The notes: generated by a model not told the origin, from the letters alone. Positions 44,477 to 53,336 are shown, counted from the stretch's first letter. The stretch is 64,000 bases of DNA from UBA966 sp046350355 (GCA_046350355.1 JAXMAN010000002.1:744001-808000); one strand, 5' to 3'. Program-made: numbers and translations.

Positions 44477-47400
44477 GCGCGGCCCCGGAGCAGCTGCTGC
44501 ACCTTCGCCAGGAAGCCCTCCTCGGGAAGCGCGTAGGGACGGAACTTCTCCAGCAGGCCCGTCTCGTCGTTGGAGAGGAGCGCGCGGTGGAAGCCCAGGC
44601 GGCTCGCGGCGGGGCTGTCGATGAGCGCGCTCGAGTCGTTGGCGCCGAGCTGGAAGAGCACCTTGTGCTCCAGCTCGCGCAGCGCGTTGCGGTCGACGCT
44701 GCGCTGCAGGCTCGCGACCGTGTCCGCCCAGAGGATGGTGTGCATCCCCACCAGCGGGCCTTCCTTCAGCAGCAGCGCGAGCACCTTGTCCGGCGTCGGG
44801 GGCGCGTCGCCGCCGCCGCCGTAGGAGTAGTCGTCCTCGTTGCGCCGCAGCGCGCGGTAGCGGTGCACGCCGTTGACGAGCAGGAAGATCCCGGGCGCGT
44901 CGGCGCTGCCGGAGCCGCTGCGCGCGGCGAGCTCCGCGCCCAGCGCGGCCAGCGTCTCGGGGACGTCGCGGAAGGCGGGCAGCTCCACGCGGTGGGGGAG
45001 CGCGGCGGCGACCTTCGCGAGCGCGCCGTAGAGGCGGTCGTCGGGGGTCGTGCCGTCGAGGACGACGATGCGCGTGCCCGCCACCGGCGTCTGCGCCGCC
45101 AGCGCGACCATCGCCATCGCCAGCAGCGCGGTGGCGCTCTCGTCGCGCTGGCCGACGATCGCGACGTTCGAGCCCGAGCGGCGCACGAGCGCGGCGTGCG
45201 TCGGCTCCTTGATGCTGACCGCGTCGCCGAACCAGAGCTTGGGGGCGTACGCGGCGCGGCCGGGCTCCGCGGCGGAGAGCGCCTCGAGCAGCGGCCCGTT
45301 GGCGCGCGCGTCGGCGGGCTGGTTGCCCTCGAAGACGATCGGCGCGGGGCGCGGGGCGCTCGGCAGGGCGGCGGCGGTGGCGGAGACCTCGCGGAGCTGC
45401 GCCTCGCGCTCCTCGTCGCCGATCCAGACGACCTGGAAGGGGCTGTTGCCCTCGATGAGTCCGCCCGCGTCGTTGTAGATCGCCTCGCCGGGGCGGCTCA
45501 GCAGGCGCGCCGCGGTGTTGTCGTCGCTGAGGATGAGCTGGCTGTCGGTCTCGGTGCACTGCAGCGCGATGCGCACGCCCATCTGGCCCATCGTGCTGCG
45601 CGCGATGCTGTACGCGCCGCCGAGGGTCTGGCTGCCCAGGATGACGTGCATGCCGAAGGCGCGGCCCTGGCGCACCAGGCGGTCCAGCAGGAGCGAGGCG
45701 TCCTGCGCGACCTTGTCGTCCTCGATGAAGAGCTCCTGGAACTCGTCGATCACCAGCAGGCAGCGGGGCATGCGCTCGGGGCGGCCCAGCGCGCGCCAGT
45801 CGGCGAGGTTCTGCACGCCCGCGGCGCGGAAGAGCTCGCCGCGGCGGCGCAGCTCGTCGTCGAGCCCCTGCAGCACGCTCAGGCCGAACTCGCGGTCGCT
45901 CTCGACGGCGACGGCGCGCGCGTGCGGCAGTCCGGCGGTCGCGTACGCCTTGAACTCCACGCCCTTCTTGAAGTCGACGAGCCAGAACTCGACCTCGTCC
46001 GGCGAGTACCAGAGCGCCGTGCTGACGATGAGCGCGTTGAGCAGCGAGCTCTTGCCCGAGCCGGTCTTGCCCGCGATGAGCGCGTGCTGGCTGGTGCCCC
46101 CGCCCAGCACCATGTACTGCAGCCGGTTGGCGCCGGAGCGGCCCAGCGGCACGCGGAAGCTGCGTGCGGTGGAGAGCGTCCAGCGCTGCGCCGGCTCCGG
46201 GGCGACGGTCTGGAAGGGGACCTCGACGCGGCTGGTCTCCTTGGCGGTGCGCCCCACGACGCGCGTGATGCGCTGCAGGAAGGAGTCGTCGGGCGGCGGG
46301 TCCGCGGCGAAGGGCAGCCCCGAGAGCGCGCCCCCCTCCAGAACGAAGGCGCCCGCTGCGTCGGGTGCGGCGGTCCAGCCCAGCACGGTCGCGCCGCGGC
46401 GCAGGTCCGAGGCGTCGAGCCCCGGCGGCAGCGGCACGCGCAGGTCGCGCAGCAGCAGCACATGGACGCCGCAGCGCGCGCCGCTCTGCAGGATGCTCGC
46501 GAAGCGCTTCGCGGCCATCTCCGAGACGTTCGTCGGGAAGTCCGCCATCACCAGGATGCGGTAGGGCTCGGCGATCTCCCCGGCCTGCGCGTTGTACTCC
46601 TCGATGGTGGCGTACTCGTTGCGCAGGTACTTCTGGATCACCGTCTCCATGTGCTCGGTGAGGTCCGCGAGCCGCTGCTCGATGTGGCGCGCGTCGGTCC
46701 AGATGCGGTCGGTGACGAGGCTCTCCATCTCGTCCGCGAGATGCATGAAGCCCGCGAAGGACTGGCCCAGCCCCACGGGATCGACGAAGGTGAAGCGCGC
46801 CTTGCCCGGCGGGACCGCGACCAGGATGCGCGCGACCGCGTTCTGCAGGATGCGCAGGCCGGCATCGCGCCCGTCCGGGGGCGTCTCCACCACCAGCGAC
46901 ATGCGCCCGGGGACATCCAGGAAGGCGGGCAGCCCGTGGGTGCGCGTCGCGGCGTCGCCCGGCCAGGCGAGCGCGGGCGCCGTCGGCACCGCGTCGGGCA
47001 CCGAGGAGAGTCGCAGCGCCAGCGTGCCGACGCGCACCGCCGGCAGCGCCGTCGTCGGCGGCTCCCAGCGCTGCCAGGAGGGATCGCTCCAGGCGACGGT
47101 GCAGGCGCGGTCGATCTGGTCCAGCGAGGCGATGCCCGCGAGCACCTCCTCCTGCGCCCGGCGCCACGCCTGCTCGCGCGCCTGCGTGGCGGCGGCGTCG
47201 CGCGCCTGCGCCTCGGCGATGACGTCGGCGTAGCGGGCGTCCTCCTCGGCCTCGGCCTGCGCCCGGCGGCGCGCGGCCTCCTCGGTCTCGCGCGCGAGCG
47301 TCGCCTCGGCCGCGTCCATCTCCGCGGCGCGCTGCTTCATGACCTTCGCGGCGTAGTGCGGCGCCTTCGCGTCGATGTTCGCCAGGATCTCGGTGAGCTT

Positions 47401-48444
47401 CGCCTCGATGGAGGCCATCGCGGGCTTGTAGCGCGCGTCGGCGGCGGCGAGGTCCGCGTCGCGCGCGCGGGCGGCGGCCTCCTCCTTCTCCTTGCGCTCG
47501 CGCTCGGCGGCGGCCTGCGCGCGTTCGATCGCGCCGAGCGCGCGGGCGCCGGCCTTCAGGAAGGGCAGGTAGGTGCGCTTGACCTCCTGGCGCGCGACGC
47601 CGTAGAGCACGCCGACCGAGACGGCGAAGAAGAGCACGCCCAGCACGATGCCCACCGCGACGGCCGCGCCCTCGCCCATGCCCACCGAGCCGCGCGCGGA
47701 GTAGCCACCGAGCGCGCCCAGCACCAGGCAGACCAGCAGCGGGATGACCAGGATCGGCCCGCGGAAGAGCCCCGCCGCGCGGCAGGCGCGCAGCGAGCGA
47801 AGCTGCGACTCGAGCTCGCGGAAGAGCTCCTCGAGCGCGGACTCCTCGGCGGCGGCCGCGGGCGGGCTGCGCAGCGTGCGCTGGCGGTAGCCGCGGACGG
47901 CGGCGTGGCCGGACTCGATGAGCGCCTCGACCTGCTGGCGGCGCGCCGCGAGCTCGTCGATGCGCTTGCGGACGGCCTTGCGCAGGGCGGGGACGGCCGC
48001 CTCGTAGACGCTCTCGGCCATCCAGACCTTCTCGTCGTAGGCGCGCTGCGCCTCCTCCTCGGCCTTCTCGGCGCGGTCCTGGGCGTCCTTGCGGAGGGTG
48101 CGCTCGTCGGCCTTGACTTTCTCGGCGCGCTCGCGGGCGCGGGCCTCGATGGCGTCGATCTCGGCGGCGTGGCGGGCGCGGATCCCCTCGAGCTGGTGCT
48201 CGTGCGCGGCGGCGAGCGCCTCGCGCGCGCTGGTGTGCATGCGCTCGTTCAGGTGGCGCTCGCGGGCGGCGTGCTTCTCCTGCTCGCGCTCGCCGGCCGC
48301 GCGCTGGGCGCTGGCGGCGACCAGCCGCTCCACGATCGCGCGCTCGAGCTCCAGCGGGGTCGGAGCGTGTTCGGGCGGCGTCGGATCCACAGTCCCCGGA
48401 TCATAGGGTCGCGCCGGAACCGGACCGGGCGCGCGCACGGTCAC
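44473..48444 (-). CDS. EccC/FtsK-like membrane ATPase with coiled coils (type VII-like secretion motor)
   Basis: A 1323-aa protein. Residues 30-220 are a long Glu/Arg/Ala coiled coil, and two membrane helices follow (about 228-248 and 260-282). A second coiled coil (285-470) leads to three tandem FtsK/SpoIIIE-like modules. Only the middle module has a canonical Walker A (AGKTGSGKS, about 790) and Walker B (CLLVIDEFQEL, about 895). The first (FTFVDPVGLGQ, YRILVMADFPTN) and third (AIVGQRDESATA, IFLLVNGVHRY) are degenerate. Three modules recall EccC/EssC of type VII secretion. GTG 48444 overlaps the preceding stop. GTG 48438, with GAGGAG 8 nt upstream, is an alternative start. Confidence 0.88.
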   Translation of the reverse strand: MTVRAPGPVPARPYDPGTVDPTPPEHAPTPLELERAIVERLVAASAQRAAGEREQEKHAARERHLNERMHTSAREALAAAHEHQLEGIRARHAAEIDAIEARARERAEKVKADERTLRKDAQDRAEKAEEEAQRAYDEKVWMAESVYEAAVPALRKAVRKRIDELAARRQQVEALIESGHAAVRGYRQRTLRSPPAAAAEESALEELFRELESQLRSLRACRAAGLFRGPILVIPLLVCLVLGALGGYSARGSVGMGEGAAVAVGIVLGVLFFAVSVGVLYGVARQEVKRTYLPFLKAGARALGAIERAQAAAERERKEKEEAAARARDADLAAADARYKPAMASIEAKLTEILANIDAKAPHYAAKVMKQRAAEMDAAEATLARETEEAARRRAQAEAEEDARYADVIAEAQARDAAATQAREQAWRRAQEEVLAGIASLDQIDRACTVAWSDPSWQRWEPPTTALPAVRVGTLALRLSSVPDAVPTAPALAWPGDAATRTHGLPAFLDVPGRMSLVVETPPDGRDAGLRILQNAVARILVAVPPGKARFTFVDPVGLGQSFAGFMHLADEMESLVTDRIWTDARHIEQRLADLTEHMETVIQKYLRNEYATIEEYNAQAGEIAEPYRILVMADFPTNVSEMAAKRFASILQSGARCGVHVLLLRDLRVPLPPGLDASDLRRGATVLGWTAAPDAAGAFVLEGGALSGLPFAADPPPDDSFLQRITRVVGRTAKETSRVEVPFQTVAPEPAQRWTLSTARSFRVPLGRSGANRLQYMVLGGGTSQHALIAGKTGSGKSSLLNALIVSTALWYSPDEVEFWLVDFKKGVEFKAYATAGLPHARAVAVESDREFGLSVLQGLDDELRRRGELFRAAGVQNLADWRALGRPERMPRCLLVIDEFQELFIEDDKVAQDASLLLDRLVRQGRAFGMHVILGSQTLGGAYSIARSTMGQMGVRIALQCTETDSQLILSDDNTAARLLSRPGEAIYNDAGGLIEGNSPFQVVWIGDEEREAQLREVSATAAALPSAPRPAPIVFEGNQPADARANGPLLEALSAAEPGRAAYAPKLWFGDAVSIKEPTHAALVRRSGSNVAIVGQRDESATALLAMAMVALAAQTPVAGTRIVVLDGTTPDDRLYGALAKVAAALPHRVELPAFRDVPETLAALGAELAARSGSGSADAPGIFLLVNGVHRYRALRRNEDDYSYGGGGDAPPTPDKVLALLLKEGPLVGMHTILWADTVASLQRSVDRNALRELEHKVLFQLGANDSSALIDSPAASRLGFHRALLSNDETGLLEKFRPYALPEEGFLAKVQQLLRGRA

Positions 48445-48662
48445 TGCTCCTCGCCGCATTCGCGGCGGATGCGCTCGAGCGTCTCGTTCATCCCGTCCAT
48501 GGCGTTGAGCGTGCTGCGCATGACCGTCTCCAGCGGCTCGAAATGGTTGCGCCAGAGCGCCTGCGCGACGGGGTCGTCCCAGGTCTCGTTCGCGCGCTGC
48601 CACGCCACCATGAGCTGGCGGTGCGCGTCCTTGAGCTTGGCGCGGGAGCCGGCGATGCTCAC
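48441..48662 (-). CDS. 73-aa helical protein, WXG-like partner candidate
   Basis: A small gene that overlaps both neighbours by 4 nt (GTGA at each end), so it is surely co-translated with them. The 73-residue product is entirely helical and amphipathic. It has two Trp (MVAWQRANETWDDPVAQALW) near the middle of the first half, followed by a second helix (NHFEPLETVMRSTLNAMDGM). Size and helix-Trp-helix layout recall ESAT-6/WXG100 proteins, though the strict WxG motif is absent (WDD). It is a possible secreted substrate, heterodimer partner or chaperone of the adjacent ATPase system (inference). Confidence 0.7.
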   Translation of the reverse strand: MSIAGSRAKLKDAHRQLMVAWQRANETWDDPVAQALWRNHFEPLETVMRSTLNAMDGMNETLERIRRECGEEQ

Positions 48663-49303
48663 GGCGCGGCCTCCGGCGGGGCGGCCGCGTCGGACGGCGG
48701 CGGGGCGGCGTCGGCGGGCGACGCGGCGTCGGGAGGCGCGCCCTCCGCCGCCTCCTCCTCGCCCCCGCGCTTGATGCTCGCCATGCCCAGAATCTCCAGA
48801 AGCTGGCGCGTCTCGTCCTGGCTGCCGCGCAGGTACTCCTCCAGATGCTCGGTCATGCGCCGCAGCATCGCGTTCACGCGCGGGACATCGCGGTCCAGGA
48901 TGGTGTGCATGGGCGCCAGCGCGCCCTTGAAGACGACCATCTGCCGCGGCAGCTCCACCGCCCAGCGGCGCGTCGCCTGCGACTTGCGCTCGCACAGCTC
49001 CAGCCGCGCGCGCGCGCGGTCGAGCGCGCGCTTCTCGTCGACGACGCTCGGGCGCGCCTCCGGGGTCGCCTTGATCTCCTGCTTGCGAAAGAGCGCGCTC
49101 TTGGCCGCAACGACCGCGTCCTGGCTGCGGCGGATCTGCCGCGCCCAGTGGTCGCGCTGCTCCCCCTCGACCCACATGAGCGTGCGCTCGACCTCGCCCT
49201 CGGCCTCCTCGAGCGCGAGCCCGAAGGCCTCGGCGGCGACCAGCAGCGAGGCGCGCACGCGCTCGATGGTCTCGATGTCCGCGACCTTGACCTGCTCGCC
49301 CAT
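48659..49303 (-). CDS. 214-aa helical protein of the type VII-like locus
   Basis: No family is recognised. Residues 1-175 form long amphipathic helices or coiled coil (VKVADIETIERVRASLLVAA, DEKRALDRARARLELCERKS, TEHLEEYLRGSQDETRQLLEI). The last 35 residues are a disordered Ala/Pro/Glu/Asp tail (EEEAAEGAPPDAASPADAAP). There is no signal peptide. It sits between the WXG100 gene (16-nt gap) and the 73-aa gene (4-nt overlap). It could be a structural or chaperone component that binds the coiled coils of the ATPase. Confidence 0.75.
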   Translation of the reverse strand: MGEQVKVADIETIERVRASLLVAAEAFGLALEEAEGEVERTLMWVEGEQRDHWARQIRRSQDAVVAAKSALFRKQEIKATPEARPSVVDEKRALDRARARLELCERKSQATRRWAVELPRQMVVFKGALAPMHTILDRDVPRVNAMLRRMTEHLEEYLRGSQDETRQLLEILGMASIKRGGEEEAAEGAPPDAASPADAAPPPSDAAAPPEAAP

Positions 49304-49319
49304 CCGTGGCCCGCGCGCG

Positions 49320-49592
49320 TCAGCGCTGGTTGAGGTACGCCTCCGCGGCGTCGGCCTTGCGCAGCAGGTACGGCACGTGCTGCTCCGCGGCCTTGGTGAA
49401 CTTCTGGAGCACGCGCACGGTCGCGTCGAACTCCTCGGCGAACTTCGCCTGCTCCTGGTCGCGCCAGGTCTGCGCCAGCGTGCCCATGCGCGCGTTCAGC
49501 GCGCCGGTCTGCTGCTGCAGGTCCATGGAGAACTTGCGGAGGTCCTGCGCGAAGCGGCGCAGCTCGCCTGGATCGACGACGGCCTTTGCCAT
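49320..49592 (-). CDS. WXG100-family protein
   Basis: A 90-aa helical-hairpin protein of the ESAT-6/WXG100 superfamily, the secreted substrates or co-factors of type VII-like systems. It has helix 1 (PGELRRFAQDLRKFSMDLQQ), a turn with Trp43 in TWRDQEQAKF (WRD in place of WxG), and helix 2 (AEEFDATVRVLQKFTKAAEQ) with a short tail ending YLNQR. ATG 49592 has an AGGAG Shine-Dalgarno sequence about 8 nt upstream. It is the first gene of a four-gene locus ending in the EccC-like ATPase, followed by polX. Confidence 0.88.
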   Translation of the reverse strand: MAKAVVDPGELRRFAQDLRKFSMDLQQQTGALNARMGTLAQTWRDQEQAKFAEEFDATVRVLQKFTKAAEQHVPYLLRKADAAEAYLNQR

Positions 49593-49623
49593 GGGAGGCT
49601 CCTGGGCGCGGGGCGCCCGCAGT

Positions 49624-51876
49624 TCATTTCGGCGCGGCGGGAGGGGGAGTTTCGATATTCGCGGGAGGAGCGATCGTGCCGGAGCGTTCGGCGTTGCCGA
49701 TGGACTCCACCTGGCGCGCCACCGGGGGCTCGTCGGGGAAGTCGCAGACCGCGGCGATGATGCCGTCGCCGATGCCCAGGAGCGCCCAGCCGGCGATCAG
49801 GCCGGCGCAGACGGCCTCCTTCGAATCGACCCACAGTCGCCAGCCAAAGCTGCCCACGCGCTGGAGGTAGCGGTGCTCGAGCGTGCTGAAGAGCGCCGCG
49901 CCGATCCACATCATGATCGTCGACTCGACCGGCAGCACGACGCCCAGGCCGATGCCCACCGCCGAGAGCGGGAACTTGCCCTTGCGCGCGATGCGGATCG
50001 CCTCGAGCGCGATCGCGACCGCCGCGCCCGCGAGCATCGCCCATGCCGCGGAGACCGGCAGCACGCCCCACAGGCGCGCGATGCCGTCCGCGCCCGTCTG
50101 GATCGCGGAGGCGCCCGCGGGCGCGTGGCCCATGCCGTCGATGACCTTGGAGATCGCGGCCCACTGGATCGCGCCGGGGACGGCCCAGTCCTTGGTGACG
50201 TGCTCCTCGATCGGGACGGCGGCGTCGCGCTTGGCCAGGAAGAGCAGGTAGTAGAGCGGGGTCGAGGCGATCGCGCCCGCCACGATGCCGATGCAGTGTC
50301 CCCACGCCTGCTGCCGCGGCTTTGCGCCCAGCATGTAGCCGGGCTTGATGTCCATCAGCAGGTTCGAGGCGTTGCTGGCGACCTCGGTCGTCACGCCCGC
50401 GGTCATCAGGTTGGTGCCGGGGTTCGTGGGCTGGATCGCGCCGAAGGTGAACTGCGTGATCTTGCTGAGCGAGCCCGTGGGCGTCGTGCTCGTGAGCGCC
50501 GTCGCGTTGGCCGCGATGAGCGTGAGCAGGATGATCAGCGGGATCGAGAGCGCGCCGAGCCACCAGGAGACGCCGAACCACTCGTGGTTCAGGTAGATGA
50601 TCGCGGCCGCGGCGATCGGGATGCCCACGAAGCTCACCCACAGCGGGAACTCGACGTCGCGCAGGCAGTCCTGCGTCTTGGCGCCGCGCCCGCCGAAGAG
50701 CCCGCGGAAGGCGCTCACCAGCACCTGCGGCTTGGCGAAGAGGCCGTACATCGAGGCGGTGACCATCATCGCCACGCCCCACCACAGGCACCAGCTCTGC
50801 GTCAGCCAGGCGCGGCCGAAGACCGCCTGCGCCATGTCGTAGGTGCCGTCGGGCTGGACGATCTTCGCGAAGTTCTTCGGGACGATCTCGCCCGAGTGGA
50901 TCATCAGCGGCGCCAGCACCAGGTAGTTGGCGACCATGCCCACCAGCAGGCTGTTGGCGATGCGCATGCCCATGAGGCCGCCCGCGCCGATCATCGAGAG
51001 GTCGAAGGTGACCTGCACGCCAAGCTGCTCGCCGTTGACGCCCGCGATCTTGGGGACCCAGCCGCTCGCCTTGCGCTCGGCGGTGTAGAGCCACTCGTCC
51101 AGGCGCTCGGGGAGCTTCCAGAGCTGGCTCTTGGCCTGCGCGGTGCCGAGCACGCTGATCTGCAGGATGGCCATGTAGCCGCCCGCGACCAGGAGCTGCA
51201 GTCCCGCGCCGATGCCCGCCGCCCACGCGAGCGCCTTCGCCTTGAAGACGCCCGCCTCCGCGCCGCGGCCGTCGGTGCGCGGCGCCGCCGGGATCGGCAT
51301 CCCCTGCGCGTCCATGTTCTTGGTGCCGCCCGCGGGGGCGTCGGGGTAGAGCGAGTCGAGCACGACCGCGCAGGCGCGGCCTTCGGGGAAGGGCTGCTGC
51401 TCGTCGTTGATGAAGCGCCGCTTCATCGGGAAGGCGACGAGCACGCCCAGGATGCTCGCGACGACGTTCCAGAGGAGCATCTTGTGCCACTCCATCACCG
51501 TGTTGGTCACGAACATGTAGGCCATGAGCGCGCTGATGAGCGGGCCCGTCATGTAGCCCGCGGCGGTCGCGATCGACTGCACCGCGTTGTTCTCCAGGAT
51601 GGTCATGTCCTTGGAGAGCTGCAGGCGCGCCATCGCCCGGAAGATGACGAAGCTCAGGATGACGCTCGTGACGCCGACGCCCAGGGTCCAGCCCGTCTTC
51701 GCGCCGATGTAGAGGTTGGTCGCCGAGAGGATGCCCCCGAGCAGGAACCCCGTGAGCGCCGCGCGCAGCGTGAGCTGCGGCATGTTGCCCCGGAAGACGT
51801 TCTCCAGCCACCAGCGGTCCTTCTGTTCGCGGGACCAGGTGCGCGTCTGCTCGTCGTCGAGGTGCGGAAGTGCCAT
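49624..51876 (-). CDS. OPT-family oligopeptide transporter
   Basis: A polytopic inner-membrane symporter of 750 aa with about 15 hydrophobic helices. OPT landmarks include TLRAALTGFLLGGILSATNLYIGAKTG near the N-terminus, MARLQLSKDMTILENNAVQSIA, GGLMGMRIANSLLVGM and NASNLLMDIKPGYMLGAKPR. The C-terminus is GVVLPVESTIMMWIGAAL followed by a Pro-rich tail. It probably imports peptides or metal-peptide conjugates. ATG 51876 begins MALPHLDDEQ. Its stop is 31 nt before the WXG100 start, so it may be co-transcribed with the type VII-like genes. Confidence 0.92.
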   Translation of the reverse strand: MALPHLDDEQTRTWSREQKDRWWLENVFRGNMPQLTLRAALTGFLLGGILSATNLYIGAKTGWTLGVGVTSVILSFVIFRAMARLQLSKDMTILENNAVQSIATAAGYMTGPLISALMAYMFVTNTVMEWHKMLLWNVVASILGVLVAFPMKRRFINDEQQPFPEGRACAVVLDSLYPDAPAGGTKNMDAQGMPIPAAPRTDGRGAEAGVFKAKALAWAAGIGAGLQLLVAGGYMAILQISVLGTAQAKSQLWKLPERLDEWLYTAERKASGWVPKIAGVNGEQLGVQVTFDLSMIGAGGLMGMRIANSLLVGMVANYLVLAPLMIHSGEIVPKNFAKIVQPDGTYDMAQAVFGRAWLTQSWCLWWGVAMMVTASMYGLFAKPQVLVSAFRGLFGGRGAKTQDCLRDVEFPLWVSFVGIPIAAAAIIYLNHEWFGVSWWLGALSIPLIILLTLIAANATALTSTTPTGSLSKITQFTFGAIQPTNPGTNLMTAGVTTEVASNASNLLMDIKPGYMLGAKPRQQAWGHCIGIVAGAIASTPLYYLLFLAKRDAAVPIEEHVTKDWAVPGAIQWAAISKVIDGMGHAPAGASAIQTGADGIARLWGVLPVSAAWAMLAGAAVAIALEAIRIARKGKFPLSAVGIGLGVVLPVESTIMMWIGAALFSTLEHRYLQRVGSFGWRLWVDSKEAVCAGLIAGWALLGIGDGIIAAVCDFPDEPPVARQVESIGNAERSGTIAPPANIETPPPAAPK

Positions 51877-51947
51877 GCGGTGCGGTGCTCGCTCGATGGA
51901 AGGAGGCGCCGCACGCGCGGCGGGAGCGCGGAGCGTAGCCGCGCGGG

Positions 51948-51953
51948 TAGGCT
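51948..51953 (+). promoter_or_regulatory. -10-like hexamer 7 nt before the membrane protein gene
   Basis: TAGGCT ends 7 nt before ATG 51961 and is identical to the site ahead of the GlmU-like gene. There is no Shine-Dalgarno sequence. Confidence 0.4.
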
Positions 51954-51960
51954 CCGCGCC

Positions 51961-52965
51961 ATGCCGATGGAGCACCCGCCGACGCACCCGCCTGCGGCCG
52001 CGCCTGCTGGCGACCCGCGTGTGCTCGTCCCGTGCCTAACCGTGGGCACGCGTGTGCTCCTTGGCCGGTCCGGTCCACTGATGCGCGCGACCGCGGTGCT
52101 CCTGCTGGCGTGGCTGCCGCTGGTGCTGCTGCATTCTGAGGCCGTCGCGCGGCTGGAGTCCGCGACGCGCACGGCGAGCACGATCAAGCCCGTCGGCCAT
52201 GGGGTCTCGGAGGAGCAGGTGGAGGCCGCGTTCTCCAGCGTCGACGACCTCGCCATGGGCTGCTGCGGACTCTGCGGCAGCTTCATCGCAATCCTGCTCG
52301 TCGTTGCGCCACTGACCGCCGGCGCGATGCGCGTCGGAGCGGAATGCGCTGCAGGCGCCGAGCGCCCGGGCGGGCTCGGGGCCGGCTTCCAGCGATACGG
52401 CGCGACGCTGCTGGTGGGCTTCATCGCGACGCTGGTGGGCGGTGGCGTGGGCGCGGTGGTTCCGACGCTCGCGCTGGCGTCGGTCGCCAACGATGCGTCC
52501 GCGGCGCTGGGCGACCCCGCGGCGCGCGCCACGATCGGTGTGCTCCTGCTGCTCCTGCTGTACGTCTGCCTTTGGCTGACGGCGCGGCTCACCTTTGCGA
52601 TGATCCGCGTCATCGATCCGGCGCGGCCGCGCCTGGCACCAGTTGCATGCGTTCGCTGGTCCTGGGAGGCGACCGGTGGAGTCGCCCAGTGGATCCTGGT
52701 GGCGATGATCCTGGCGGGCGTCGTTGGCGCGCTTGCGCTGCGTGTGGGCTGCGTCGTCCTGCTGGAAGCGCTCGCGCCGGCGGAAGCGGGCGGGCTGCGC
52801 ACGACGCTCGCGTCGAGCCTGGTCTTCTCCGCCGCGATGTTCGTGATTGCGCCGCCCGTGCTCGCGTACACCGGCGCCGCTTACGCTGTGCTCGCCCAGC
52901 GGAAGGAGTCCGCGCCCGCCTCCGGGCACGAGCCTGCGACCTCCATCCGAAAGGACGCCCCGTGA
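51961..52965 (+). CDS. polytopic membrane protein with Pro-rich N-terminus
   Basis: A 334-aa protein of unknown function. The N-terminal 20 residues are Pro/His-rich (MPMEHPPTHPPAAAPAGDPR). About six hydrophobic segments follow, including WLPLVLLHSEAV, GCCGLCGSFIAILLVVAPL, LLVGFIATLVGGGVGAVVP and LLLLLLYVCLWLTARLTFAM. The region around RLTFAMIRVIDPARPRLAPVACVRWSWEAT looks like the linker of DUF975/GPDP-membrane-type families. It is followed by a second small membrane protein with a GTGA overlap, and is divergent from the OPT gene. Confidence 0.75.
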   Translation: MPMEHPPTHPPAAAPAGDPRVLVPCLTVGTRVLLGRSGPLMRATAVLLLAWLPLVLLHSEAVARLESATRTASTIKPVGHGVSEEQVEAAFSSVDDLAMGCCGLCGSFIAILLVVAPLTAGAMRVGAECAAGAERPGGLGAGFQRYGATLLVGFIATLVGGGVGAVVPTLALASVANDASAALGDPAARATIGVLLLLLLYVCLWLTARLTFAMIRVIDPARPRLAPVACVRWSWEATGGVAQWILVAMILAGVVGALALRVGCVVLLEALAPAEAGGLRTTLASSLVFSAAMFVIAPPVLAYTGAAYAVLAQRKESAPASGHEPATSIRKDAP

Positions 52966-53318
52966 GCCGCGCCGCCGTCCGCAACCGCCGCATCGCCCTC
53001 GCCGGAGGCTGGCTGCTGCTCTCCGCCTGGCAGGGCTACCCCATCTACGCCGCCTTCATGGCGCACTCGGAGAACCGCAGCATCGAGGTCGCCGTCGCGC
53101 TGGCCCTCTCGGTCTGCTGGGTGCCGGTGGTAGGGACCGCCGCGGCCATCATGTGCGCGGTCTGGGCGTGGGGATGGCCCTGGTGGCTGGGCGTCGCGCT
53201 CTACCTGGGCCCGAAGGTCGCCTACCTCTGCATCGCGCGCGTCATGGAGCGCCGCTGCCCCAAGCCGCGTGCGGCCACCGCGGCGCCCCCGCAGGCGCCC
53301 GCGGCCTCGTCGCACTGA
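52962..53318 (+). CDS. small polytopic membrane protein
   Basis: A 118-aa protein whose GTG start overlaps the previous stop. It has a basic N-terminus (RAAVRNRRIA) and three hydrophobic segments (LAGGWLLLSAWQGYPIYAAF, VAVALALSVCWVPVVGTAAA, VWAWGWPWWLGVALYLGPKV). The tail is basic, Ala/Pro-rich and cytoplasmic. The family is not recognised. It is likely a partner of the preceding membrane protein. It converges on rpoD. Confidence 0.75.
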   Translation: MSRAAVRNRRIALAGGWLLLSAWQGYPIYAAFMAHSENRSIEVAVALALSVCWVPVVGTAAAIMCAVWAWGWPWWLGVALYLGPKVAYLCIARVMERRCPKPRAATAAPPQAPAASSH

Positions 53319-53336
53319 GCCGTCTCGCGCGGGGGA

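Noticed and set aside
44587..48774. Open frame of about 1400 codons opposite the EccC-like ATPase
   Set aside because: Same composition artefact. It has no domain-like segments, while the minus strand has Walker motifs and membrane helices.
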